A DNA stretch of 8,338 nt from UBA4615 sp044359175 (GCA_044359175.1 JBIKMO010000188.1:1-8338); one strand, 5' to 3'; shown: positions 1-5,686, counted from the stretch's first letter. Translations and numbers: made by a program. The notes: generated by a model from the letters alone, not told the origin.

Positions 1-70
1 CGCTGCCGCTCAGGCGCGCAAACAGCAGCCTGTCGCCCAGCGGGGAGTCGAGCTTGAACGTGCGGGCCAT
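1..70 (-). CDS. vgrG: Type VI secretion tip protein VgrG, N-terminal fragment (partial)
   Basis: Only the first 23 codons are present, reading MARTFKLDSPLGDRLLFARL then SGS before the window edge. The pattern R-T-x-x-L-D-S-P-L-G followed by L-L-F-x-x-(L/M)-S-G-S is typical of the start of VgrG spike proteins, whose first beta-barrel resembles phage gp27. VgrG trimers cap the Hcp tube of the type VI secretion machine and carry effectors out of the cell. The ATG at 70 has an AAGGAA ribosome site at 76-81. Two other minus-strand genes lie upstream (321-776 and 920-1465), with a 250-bp gap before this one, so it may have its own promoter, though I could not identify one. The call rests on a short stretch; a phage-tail-type gp27/VgrG-like protein is the main alternative. 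Confidence 0.65.
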   Translation of the reverse strand, partial: MARTFKLDSPLGDRLLFARLSGS

Positions 71-75
71 ATGGG

Positions 76-81
76 TTCCTT
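76..81 (-). promoter_or_regulatory. Ribosome binding site of the vgrG-like gene
   Basis: The minus strand reads AAGGAA five bases before the ATG at 70. It supports this start for the truncated VgrG-like gene. Confidence 0.55.
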
Positions 82-285
82 GCCGCCTCGGGCAGTGGAT
101 GGCGCAAGCTTAGGACACCGCTGCGGCCGCGGGAATACGACCTCGGTACAGCCTCGCGTCGCTCGCGTTCGCCGCGAGTGGGGCAACGCATCTCGCCGGC
201 TGAATCCGCACGACCGAGCACCCCGCCTGCACCTGGACCACGACGCACCCGCAGCGCCGGTCGGCCGAACGTTCCGGCATCGGCG

Positions 286-302
286 CCGGGCGAAGGGCCC
301 GG
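286..302 (-). terminator. Possible terminator hairpin after the repeat-protein gene
   Basis: A perfect 6-bp GC stem (286-291 with 297-302) and a 5-base loop begin 18 bases past the stop codon of the exported repeat protein. No T-run follows on the minus strand, so it is not a classical intrinsic terminator. In DNA this rich in GC such hairpins also arise by chance. Confidence 0.25.
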
Positions 303-320
303 GGCGCACGGGCCGGTCGG

Positions 321-776
321 CTATCGTACGTGCAACGGCTCGAAGAACACGAGGTATGCCGCCATCCGCGCCCGATCCGCGGGGCCGCACCGGTCGAACC
401 GACCCACCGTCGCCCCGGCGGGGTTGCGCACGACGCAGCCATCCAGCCGTCCGATCGTCGCCCCGGACCGATCGCGCAGCGCTCCATCCGGGTCCACGCG
501 CCCGAGGGCGGCACCCGATGCGTTCCGCAGGGTCCCGCCCCCCTCGACGCGACCGATGGTCGCGCCGGAGGCGTCACGCACGACTCCGCCTGCGTCGAAT
601 CGCCCGATCGTCGACCCGGACGGGCCGCGGAACGTGCCGTCCTCGTCGATGCGTCCGACCGAAGCCCCGCGGGCATCGCGCACCGTCATGGCCGAACCCG
701 CCCACGCGGACGCGGCGGCCAGCCACAACGCGAGGCCGGCCGCCCCCCATCGGCATGAACCTGCTCGCTTGCCCAT
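321..776 (-). CDS. Exported 5-fold beta-flower-like repeat protein
   Basis: This 151-aa protein has a Sec signal peptide: positive residues at 3-4 and 9, a hydrophobic core at about 11-23, and an A-W-A cleavage site at 24-26. Residues 37-137 are six tandem units of 17 residues (the fifth has 16), with the consensus G-x-T-I-G-R-(I/V/F)-D-x-x-G-x-x-R-x-x-S. The tail carries M-A-A-Y-L-V-F-F near 138-145. Repeats of this form ending in an aromatic tail characterise proteins that databases label '5-fold beta-flower'; their function is not established. The only mature-chain cysteines, C114 and C130, lie in the last two repeats and could form a disulfide after export. The ATG at 776 is preferred to an upstream in-frame start at 848 because AGGAGG sits 9 bases before it and it begins the signal peptide. 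It lies between a gene of unknown function and the vgrG-like gene, on the same strand. Confidence 0.85.
   Translation of the reverse strand: MGKRAGSCRWGAAGLALWLAAASAWAGSAMTVRDARGASVGRIDEDGTFRGPSGSTIGRFDAGGVVRDASGATIGRVEGGGTLRNASGAALGRVDPDGALRDRSGATIGRLDGCVVRNPAGATVGRFDRCGPADRARMAAYLVFFEPLHVR
366..668 (-). repeat. 51-bp tandem coding repeats (six units)
   Basis: This is the DNA behind the six repeat units of the exported protein: five units of 51 bp and one of 48 bp, all in frame. The units have diverged in sequence but keep G-R-(I/V/F/L)-(D/E) at the same place. Divergence suggests an old array under protein-level selection rather than recent slippage. One codon is missing in the fifth unit (residues 105-120). 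Confidence 0.75.
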
Positions 777-785
777 GCTCCACCC

Positions 786-791
786 CCTCCT
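786..791 (-). promoter_or_regulatory. Ribosome binding site fixing the start of the repeat protein
   Basis: AGGAGG on the minus strand lies 9 bases before the ATG at 776. It decides between that start and the upstream in-frame start at 848, which would put a non-signal-like extension in front of the signal peptide. Confidence 0.7.
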
Positions 792-887
792 CGCCCGGTC
801 GCCGATCGTGCACACCGAAGGCTGCGACAGGTTCGCCGCCGCACGCAAGGGGCCTGGATGCCACCCTGTTGCGGGCGTCGGCCTGGA

Positions 888-915
888 GGGGCGCGGCGGG
901 CGGCCGCAGCGCCCC
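888..915 (-). terminator. GC hairpin after the unknown 181-aa gene
   Basis: A 7-bp perfect stem (888-894 with 909-915) with a 14-base loop lies 4 bases beyond the stop codon of the minus-strand gene ending at 920. No T-tract follows, so it could be a weak or Rho-assisted terminator, an mRNA 3'-end stabiliser, or chance. Confidence 0.3.
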
Positions 916-919
916 CCGC

Positions 920-1465
920 TCAGCGGCCGTGCCGGATCGCCTCTGCGATCGCGAGCCGCACCTGCTCCATCGCCTTGTCGATCACGAAATCATGGCGCGG
1001 GCCGGGTCCGGAGACCGTCTGCCCGGCGATCGCACGCAGCTCGCGCGAGCTCCGCAACCCGTCGCGCAGCAGCTCGGCGAAGCGCATCGCATGGTGCAAC
1101 GGCATGCCGTCGAGCGGCCCAGGGCCGAGCTCCGCCACCCATCGCTCCAGCGACTCGCGGACGACCCGCTGAACCGCGTCCCGCTGGGCAAGGGCGGCCG
1201 TGCGTGCCTTGCCCGAGGCAACAAACGCGGCGTCGGAGAGTCTCTCGAAGAACTCGACGCTCAACCCGCCCTTCGTCATGATCCTCGAGGGCAACGATTC
1301 CGCCTGCAGCGCACGCAACAGCAGCCTGCGCACGGGGACCGCCGCCAGCGCCCCGTCCCGGGCGAGGGGCGGTGCCGTGGCGTCGAACTCGCCGAGCGCA
1401 GAGCGCTCCCCGGGCCGTGCGACCGAAGCCGGCGTCGAGCCCAATCGACCCACTGGACGGAACAT
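920..1465 (-). CDS. Hypothetical protein, 181 aa, no recognised family
   Basis: I do not recognise this protein. The first 35 or so residues are rich in Pro, Gly and Ser and probably disordered. Residues 36-60 form a hydrophobic/basic segment (A-A-V-P-V-R-R-L-L-L). The rest (about 69-181) looks mainly helical and soluble, with heptad-like stretches at 86-112 and 125-146 and an amphipathic C-terminal helix at 160-178. There is no signal peptide or membrane segment, so it is probably cytoplasmic. The ATG at 1465 is preferred to longer forms reaching 1639 because AAGGAG lies 9 bases upstream of it and the extension looks non-coding. Codon use is somewhat looser than in neighbours (TTG, AGA, GTT, CGT occur). 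It lies on the same strand as the exported repeat protein and the vgrG-like gene, 143 bp upstream of the former; a link to type VI secretion is only a guess by position. Confidence 0.65.
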   Translation of the reverse strand: MFRPVGRLGSTPASVARPGERSALGEFDATAPPLARDGALAAVPVRRLLLRALQAESLPSRIMTKGGLSVEFFERLSDAAFVASGKARTAALAQRDAVQRVVRESLERWVAELGPGPLDGMPLHHAMRFAELLRDGLRSSRELRAIAGQTVSGPGPRHDFVIDKAMEQVRLAIAEAIRHGR

Positions 1466-1474
1466 GCGCTCGAG

Positions 1475-1480
1475 CTCCTT
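1475..1480 (-). promoter_or_regulatory. Ribosome binding site fixing the start of the 181-aa gene
   Basis: AAGGAG on the minus strand lies 9 bases before the ATG at 1465. It argues against the GTG codons at 1486/1489 and the ATG at 1639 as starts. Confidence 0.6.
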
Positions 1481-1545
1481 GCTCACCACGACACGTCGAG
1501 ACCGGTCGAGCCGACCCGGCGATGCGGTCCGGCCGATCGCACCCC

Positions 1546-1583
1546 ATCGGCGCCGGCCGGATGCAGGCCGGCCGAGCGCCGAT
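1546..1583. repeat. 15-bp inverted repeat with one bulge (strong hairpin)
   Basis: The left arm 1546-1560 (ATCGGCGCCGGCCGG) pairs fully with 1568-1574 plus 1576-1583 across a 7-base loop; only A1575 is unpaired. The bases GCCGAT at 1532-1537 can also pair with the start of the left arm (1546-1551), giving a smaller competing hairpin. There is no T-run on either side. It lies 81 bp upstream of the 181-aa gene's start and about 300 bp upstream of the transporter gene. It could be an operator, a leader-RNA structure or a terminator remnant. Confidence 0.6.
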
Positions 1584-1815
1584 CCGCGTCGCGGGGCCGG
1601 AAGCGACGTGGCCTCGACTTCCCCGGCGGGAACGCACACCCGACGGTCCGCTCACCCCCCGGGCGCAGCCTGCCATGCGACGCGCGGGCTGACGAGCTGG
1701 GGTCAACCCTGGCGGTGCGCGACGACGCCGGGCCGCGCATGCCGGCCGAGCGGGCCTGCCCGGAGCGGCCGCACGTCCGAGCCTGACCCGCGTCGGCTCG
1801 CGCCGCCCAGGGAGC

Positions 1816-1846
1816 TTGCCCCGCGGGCCCCCGCGTTCGGTACCAT
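1816..1846 (+). promoter_or_regulatory. Possible sigma70-type promoter of the ABC importer
   Basis: TTGCCC at 1816-1821 and TACCAT at 1841-1846 resemble -35 and -10 boxes, separated by 19 bases, which is longer than the preferred 17. Transcription would begin near 1853, leaving a leader of about 28 bases that contains AGGGGA (1869-1874) before the ATG at 1881. The placement is sensible but the match is weak. Confidence 0.35.
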
Positions 1847-1880
1847 GCACGCTCACCACGACACCACCAGGGGATCCTTC

Positions 1881-2699
1881 ATGTCGCCGACCCGCCGGGC
1901 GCTCGCTTCGTTCGCCTTCTCGACCGTCGCCGTCCTGCTCTCGCTCACCACGGCCCTGACCGCACCCGCAGCCCAGGCGCAAGGTAAGTCGCGGCTGCAG
2001 ACGATCCTCGAGCGCGGCACGCTGCGGGTAGGCACCACCGGCGACTTCAACCCCATGTCGGTGCGCGACACCACGACCAACGCGTACCGCGGCTTCGACA
2101 TCGAGGCGATGGAACAGCTGGCCCGCGACATGGGCGTCAAGATCGAATTCGTGCCGACCGAATGGGCGACGCTGGTGCCCGGGCTGGTCGCCGGCCGCTA
2201 CGACATCTTCGCCGGCGGGTCCTCGCTGAACATGGCCCGAGCCCGGACGGTGGCCTTCACCGACCCCTACCTGGAGGCGGGCACCGTTCCGCTCGTGCAG
2301 CGCGCGAACGCCGCCCGGTTCGGCGACTGGTCCGCGATCAACCAGAAGGGCGTCAACGTCGCGGTGCTGCTCGGCACGGTCTTCGAGGAGCAGGCGAAAC
2401 GTCACTTCCCCAACGCAACCGTCAAGTCGATCGAGAAGCCCGCCAACGGCTACCAGGAAGTGCTGGCCAACCGCGCCGACGTGACGATCACCAGCAACAT
2501 CGAGGCGTCGACCCTGGTGAAGACCTACCCGAACCTGGCGATCGTCGGCGCCCGCGGCGACATGCGTGACAAGCGGCCGTTCGCCTACCCGGTGCAGCAG
2601 GGCGATCCGACCTGGGTCACGTTTCTCAACAACTGGATCGCGCTCAAGAAGTCGGAGGGCTATTTCGACGCCCTGGAGGCGAAGTGGCTGGGTCGCTGA
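1881..2699 (+). CDS. ABC transporter substrate-binding protein (polar amino-acid/PheC-like)
   Basis: A 272-aa periplasmic binding protein of the family-3 solute-binding fold that would deliver a small solute to the adjoining permease. Residues 1-33 are a Sec signal peptide ending A-Q-A, with Q34 the first mature residue. Typical landmarks follow: L-R-V-G-T-T-G-D-F at 48-56, G-F-D-I-E at 71-75, Y-D-I-F at 107-110, and F-T-D-P-Y at 126-130. The closest remembered match is Pseudomonas PheC (cyclohexadienyl dehydratase): V-P-T-x-W at 91-95, S-L-N at 115-117 and I-E-A at 207-209 all recur. R120 fits the carboxylate-binding Arg, but S205 occupies the position of the Asp that usually binds the alpha-amino group. 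The ATG at 1881 has AGGGGA 6 bases upstream; an in-frame ATG at 1845 lacks a ribosome site. The permease gene overlaps its 3' end by 16 bases. Transport is more likely than enzymatic activity because a permease and an ATPase are adjacent. Confidence 0.9.
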   Translation: MSPTRRALASFAFSTVAVLLSLTTALTAPAAQAQGKSRLQTILERGTLRVGTTGDFNPMSVRDTTTNAYRGFDIEAMEQLARDMGVKIEFVPTEWATLVPGLVAGRYDIFAGGSSLNMARARTVAFTDPYLEAGTVPLVQRANAARFGDWSAINQKGVNVAVLLGTVFEEQAKRHFPNATVKSIEKPANGYQEVLANRADVTITSNIEASTLVKTYPNLAIVGARGDMRDKRPFAYPVQQGDPTWVTFLNNWIALKKSEGYFDALEAKWLGR

Positions 2700-3490
2700 C
2701 CCGGGCCCCCTCCGCCAGCCCTCTTCCGCTCGACGGCGCGCCCGTCCGCGCGCTCGTCCTGATCGCCCTGGCGCTCGTGCTGGCCGGCTGCGCCCGCACC
2801 GACTACACGTGGGGCTGGTACGTGCTCGACCCCACCCACCCGAAGGGCGGAGCCAACCTGCGCTTCCTGCTCAGCGGTCTGTGGGCGACGATCGCGATCG
2901 CCTCGTGCGCGCTGCTGGTCTCGGTCGTGCTGGGGGTCGCGCTCGCGGTCGCCGGGCTCTCCCGGCACCCGCTGCTGCGCGCGGTCAATCGGGTCTACGT
3001 CGAGGTGTTCCGCGCGATCCCGCTGCTCGTGCTGCTGCTGTGGGTCTACTACGGCTTGCCGGTCGTGCTGGGGCTGAGCCTCGGGGTGTTCGCCGCCGGC
3101 GTGCTCAGCCTCGCCCTGTCGGACGCAGCGTTCGAAGCCGAGGTGTTCCGCGCCGGCATCCAGTCGGTACCGCGCGGGCAACTCGAGGCGGCCGAGACGC
3201 TGGGTCTGTCCGGCGCACAGAAGTTCCGCTACGTCGTGCTGCCGCAGGCGATCCGCTCGATCCTGCCCGCGCTGGGCAATCAGTTCGTGTACGTGCTGAA
3301 GATGAGCTCGCTCGTGTCGGTGATCGGCTTCCAGGAACTCACCCGCCGAGCCAACGAGCTCAACGTCACCGAGTACCGGCCGCTCGAGATCTACACGTTC
3401 CTGGTCGTCGAGTACCTGGTGCTGATCCTGATCGCATCGTGGCTCGTGCGGCGCCTGGAGGCGCGCATGGCGCGCGGCAGCGCACGGTGA
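2684..3490 (+). CDS. Amino-acid-type ABC transporter permease (HisM/GlnP family)
   Basis: A 268-aa inner-membrane permease, probably acting as a homodimer since no second permease is present. A first hydrophobic segment (about 22-35) is followed by a periplasmic stretch containing Y-T-W-G-W-Y (41-46). The transporter core follows, with membrane segments near 66-92, 112-131, 134-146 and 238-255. The cytoplasmic EAA loop that docks on the ATPase is clear at 168-190 (E-A-A-x-x-L-G ... L-P-Q-A-I). The start is a GTG at 2684 inside the binding-protein gene; GGAGG at 2675-2679 lies 4 bases before it, and the overlap suggests translational coupling. L-A-G-C at 33-36 looks like a lipobox, but here it ends the first membrane helix and is probably incidental. 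The ATPase gene converges from the other strand 11 bp after the stop. Confidence 0.92.
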   Translation: MAGSLTRAPSASPLPLDGAPVRALVLIALALVLAGCARTDYTWGWYVLDPTHPKGGANLRFLLSGLWATIAIASCALLVSVVLGVALAVAGLSRHPLLRAVNRVYVEVFRAIPLLVLLLWVYYGLPVVLGLSLGVFAAGVLSLALSDAAFEAEVFRAGIQSVPRGQLEAAETLGLSGAQKFRYVVLPQAIRSILPALGNQFVYVLKMSSLVSVIGFQELTRRANELNVTEYRPLEIYTFLVVEYLVLILIASWLVRRLEARMARGSAR

Positions 3491-3501
3491 TCGGGTTCGG
3501 C

Positions 3502-4260
3502 CTAGCGGCGCAGGATCCGGCCGAGGAACTGCCGGCAGCGTTCGGTCTTCGGGGCACTGAAGAACTCCGACGGCGCCGCTGCCTCGACCACCTCGCCCCG
3601 GTCCATGAAGACGATCCGGTCCGCGACCTCGCGGGCGAAGCCCATCTCGTGGGTCACGCAGATCATCGTCATGCCCTCGCGAGCCAGCGCGGTCATCACG
3701 TCGAGAACCTCCTGGATCATCTCGGGATCGAGCGCCGAGGTCGGTTCGTCGAACAGCATGATCCGCGGCTTCATCGCAAGCGAGCGTGCGATGGCCACGC
3801 GCTGCTGCTGGCCACCGGACAGTTGCCCGGGATACTTGTCGGCCTGCTCCGGGATCCGCACGCGCTCGAGCAGGTCGCGGGCGAGCGCGCGGGCTTGCTC
3901 GCGCGGCAGGCCGCGGACCTTCACGGGAGCGAGCATCAGGTTCTCGAGCACGGTCAGGTGGGGGAACAGGTTGAACTGCTGGAAGACCATGCCGATCTCG
4001 CTGCGCAGGCGCACCCGGCAGGCCTCGTCGTCGGTGACCTCCACCCCCTCGATCACGATACGCCCCTGCTCGTGCCGCTCGAGGCGGCTCACGCAGCGGA
4101 TCAGGGTCGACTTGCCCGAGCCGGAGGGGCCGCAGACAACCACGCGCTCGGCCCGACCGACGCGCAGATCGACGTCCTTCAGCGCCTGAAAGCCGCCGAA
4201 CCACTTCGACACGCGGTGCATCTCGATCGCCGGCGGGACCTCCGGCCGTTCGTCCGCCAT
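3502..4260 (-). CDS. Amino-acid-type ABC transporter ATP-binding protein (GlnQ family)
   Basis: A 252-aa ATPase that powers import through the neighbouring permease. All nucleotide-binding motifs are present: Walker A G-P-S-G-S-G-K-S-T (44-52), Q-loop Q94, signature L-S-G-G-Q-Q-Q-R (147-154), Walker B I-M-L-F-D-E-P (167-173), D-loop S-A-L-D (175-178) and switch His204 in V-T-H-E-M-G-F. Its length and the sequences Q-Q-F-N-L-F-P-H and H-E-M-G-F-A-R are those of polar amino-acid importers (GlnQ, HisP, GltL). The ATG at 4260 is used because GGGAG lies 9 bases upstream; an in-frame GTG at 4287 has no ribosome site. It is encoded opposite to its binding protein and permease, so it needs its own promoter in the 82-bp gap it shares with the divergent GST gene. 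Confidence 0.95.
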   Translation of the reverse strand: MADERPEVPPAIEMHRVSKWFGGFQALKDVDLRVGRAERVVVCGPSGSGKSTLIRCVSRLERHEQGRIVIEGVEVTDDEACRVRLRSEIGMVFQQFNLFPHLTVLENLMLAPVKVRGLPREQARALARDLLERVRIPEQADKYPGQLSGGQQQRVAIARSLAMKPRIMLFDEPTSALDPEMIQEVLDVMTALAREGMTMICVTHEMGFAREVADRIVFMDRGEVVEAAAPSEFFSAPKTERCRQFLGRILRR

Positions 4261-4287
4261 TCCTGATCGCTCCCATGACCCGCCCAC

Positions 4288-4293
4288 AGTCTA
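4288..4293 (-). promoter_or_regulatory. Possible -10 box of the ATPase gene
   Basis: TAGACT on the minus strand lies 27 bases before the ATG at 4260, inside the 82-bp divergent gap. I see no convincing -35 at the right distance. The same heptamer GTAGACT recurs at 5021-5027, ahead of the HD-domain gene. Confidence 0.25.
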
Positions 4294-4342
4294 CGTCAGC
4301 CGCCATGCAGGCCCAGACGCTCGCGAACCCGAGGCGACGCGC

Positions 4343-4990
4343 ATGATCTTCTACGCCACCGCGTTGTCGAGCTACTCGGCGAAGACGCGCATCGTGCTGG
4401 TCGCCAAGGGGGTGCGGTTCGAGGAGCGCGAGCCTCCGGGCGGCTACCGCTCGGCCGAGTACCGTGCGCTCGTTCCCATGGGCACCGTTCCGGCGATCGT
4501 CGACGGCGGGCTGGCGCTGTCCGAATCCGAGGTGATCCACGAGTACCTCGAAGAGCGGTTTCCCCGACCCAGCCTGCTGCCGGGCGAGGCGCACGATCGC
4601 GCCCGGATCCGGTTCCTCGCGCGGTTCCACGATCTGTATCTGGAGCCGCCGGTGCGGCGGCTGTTCCCGCACATGCGTGCGGACGCCGGCGACCCTGAGA
4701 CGGTCGCGGCGCTCGCGACGGAGATCGACGCACGCCTCGCGCAGCTCGCCAGCCTGGTCCGCCCGCGTCCGTTCCTCGCCTCCGAGGTGATGACGCTCGC
4801 CGACTGCGGGTTCGCGGTCACGATTCCGCTCGCCTGTCGCCTGCTCGCCGCCCTCGGCAGGCCGCCAACGCTGCCCGCGGCGATCGCCGGCTGGTTGCCG
4901 CAGGTGGCGGCGCATCCCGCCGTGGCGACCGCGCTGTCGGCCTGGGGCCCCGCCACCGACCACTGGATCCGCTCCCGCCGTGGCGCGTGA
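4343..4990 (+). CDS. Glutathione S-transferase family protein
   Basis: A 215-aa cytosolic protein with the two-domain GST layout. The thioredoxin-like domain (1-75) has a Ser/Tyr-rich active-site turn S-S-Y-S (9-12), the cis-Pro motif V-P-A-I (49-52) and the glutathione gamma-glutamyl contact L-S-E-S (59-62). The helical domain (about 82-205) carries the N-capping box T-L-A-D-C (151-155). GSTs conjugate glutathione, isomerise or reduce small electrophiles. Subtype cannot be set from sequence alone: it has features of the maleylacetoacetate-isomerase/SspA-like groups, and a Ser-type rather than Cys-type active site looks likely. GAGG at 4331-4334 supports the ATG. It diverges from the ATPase gene and is first in a row of four plus-strand genes, 55 bp ahead of the HD-domain gene. 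It may act on a reactive intermediate made by the oxygenases. Confidence 0.88.
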   Translation: MIFYATALSSYSAKTRIVLVAKGVRFEEREPPGGYRSAEYRALVPMGTVPAIVDGGLALSESEVIHEYLEERFPRPSLLPGEAHDRARIRFLARFHDLYLEPPVRRLFPHMRADAGDPETVAALATEIDARLAQLASLVRPRPFLASEVMTLADCGFAVTIPLACRLLAALGRPPTLPAAIAGWLPQVAAHPAVATALSAWGPATDHWIRSRRGA

Positions 4991-5021
4991 GCGTCCGGTG
5001 GGCGGCACGGGCCGGCGCCGG

Positions 5022-5027
5022 TAGACT
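5022..5027 (+). promoter_or_regulatory. Possible -10 box before the HD-domain gene
   Basis: TAGACT lies 18 bases before the ATG at 5046, directly after a 10-base palindrome CCGGCGCCGG (5012-5021). No good -35 is visible, and the start would leave almost no leader, so this may be chance. The strong AGGAGG ribosome site at 5034-5039 is clear. Confidence 0.2.
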
Positions 5028-5045
5028 TGTCCGAGGAGGCCGCCG

Positions 5046-5657
5046 ATGTCCCCGCCCGCAGGCTACAGTCCGCTCTTCGATCCGCAGTGGCACTACGTCG
5101 AGAAGGTCTCGCTCGAGGCCTTCACCGCTGATGACTGGGCGACGATGAACCGCCAGCGCAGCGCCTACTACGCGGCCGAGCAGGGTCGTCACGTTCTGCG
5201 CCTGCTGAGCGCGTCGGCGCAGGATGCGACCTTCGGCTACCGAGTGAACAACTACCGTCACTGCCTGCAGTCTGCGACGATGGCGATGCGCGACGGCCTG
5301 GACGAGGAGACCGTCGTGGTCGCGCTGCTGCACGACGTCGGCTTCACCGCCTGCCCGACGTCCCATGGCGACTTCGCCGCCGCGCTGCTGCGGCCGTACG
5401 TGTCGGAACGCCACGTGTGGATGCTCGAGCGTCACGCGATCTTCCAGGACGTCCACGCCCCGACGCTCCCAGGCGTCGACCCCGACGCCCGGGAGCGCTG
5501 GCGGGGCCACCCGCATTTCGCCTGGGCCGAGGCGTTCGTCGCGAAGTACGACCAGGCGGCCTGCGATCCCGACTACGATGAGGCGCCGCTCGAGACGTTC
5601 GTGCCGATGGTGCGCCGGATCTTCGCGCGCCCACCGCGACGGACCGTCCCCGACTGA
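5046..5657 (+). CDS. HD-domain protein, probable mixed-valent diiron oxygenase (PhnZ/TmpB-like)
   Basis: A 203-aa soluble HD-domain protein. H72, H96-D97, H107, H130 and D169 match the six metal ligands of the HD-domain diiron oxygenases PhnZ, TmpB and MIOX (H...HD...H...H...D). H72 to H96 is 24 residues and H107 to H130 is 23, close to my recollection of PhnZ (24 and 24). The context N-N-Y-R-H-C-L-Q-S-A (68-77) also resembles PhnZ, and A-L-L-H-D-V-G (93-99) is the core HD helix. The extra His pair separates these oxygenases from simple two-ligand HD phosphohydrolases, although four-His diiron phosphatases also exist. Y65 occupies the place of a PhnZ substrate-contact Glu (recalled, not checked), so the substrate should differ from hydroxylated aminoethylphosphonate. 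The ATG has AGGAGG 6 bases upstream. The stop lies 29 bp before the AhpD-like gene, as in an operon. Confidence 0.8.
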   Translation: MSPPAGYSPLFDPQWHYVEKVSLEAFTADDWATMNRQRSAYYAAEQGRHVLRLLSASAQDATFGYRVNNYRHCLQSATMAMRDGLDEETVVVALLHDVGFTACPTSHGDFAAALLRPYVSERHVWMLERHAIFQDVHAPTLPGVDPDARERWRGHPHFAWAEAFVAKYDQAACDPDYDEAPLETFVPMVRRIFARPPRRTVPD

Positions 5658-5686
5658 ATCTTCACCATCCTGCTGCGGACACGACC

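Larger units (their letters stand above)
1466..1880. other. Divergent intergenic region without a gene
   Basis: About 415 bp separate the start of the minus-strand 181-aa gene from the start of the plus-strand binding-protein gene. Reading frames cross it on both strands, but none has a plausible protein, ribosome site or family resemblance. What I can see is a long imperfect inverted repeat (1546-1583) and a possible promoter for the transporter at its right end (1816-1846). I found no convincing promoter for the minus-strand gene. Confidence 0.6.

Noticed and set aside
219..240. Possible sigma54 promoter (TGG...GC) upstream of the vgrG-like gene
   Set aside because: The GG and GC elements are too close together by about three bases, so it does not fit the -24/-12 spacing.
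366..668. Tandem repeat as a CRISPR or mobile-element signature
   Set aside because: The 51-bp units are contiguous, in frame, divergent at DNA level and encode a regular protein motif within a gene that has a start, signal peptide and stop.
71..1786. Very long plus-strand open frame (571 codons) across the left part
   Set aside because: Its translation is low-complexity Arg/Pro/Ala-rich with no motifs. It lies antisense to the two minus-strand genes, and the long frame is an effect of high GC.
990..2405. Minus-strand open frame of 471 codons
   Set aside because: It is a shadow of the binding-protein gene and the 181-aa gene, composed of Arg/Gly/Pro-rich sequence without family features.
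1881..2699. Calling the binding protein a true cyclohexadienyl dehydratase (pheC)
   Set aside because: Several PheC landmarks are present, but Ser replaces the Asp at 205, and an adjoining permease and ATPase point to transport.
2781..2794. Lipobox-like L-A-G-C at permease residues 33-36, suggesting a lipoprotein
   Set aside because: The rest of the protein is a clear multi-span permease with an EAA loop, and the Cys sits at the end of the first membrane helix. Lipidation is unlikely without experimental support.
2660..5008. Minus-strand open frame of 782 codons
   Set aside because: It crosses the permease, ATPase and GST genes in wrong frames. Its His/Gln/Arg/Asp-rich composition is typical of antisense reading of GC-rich genes.
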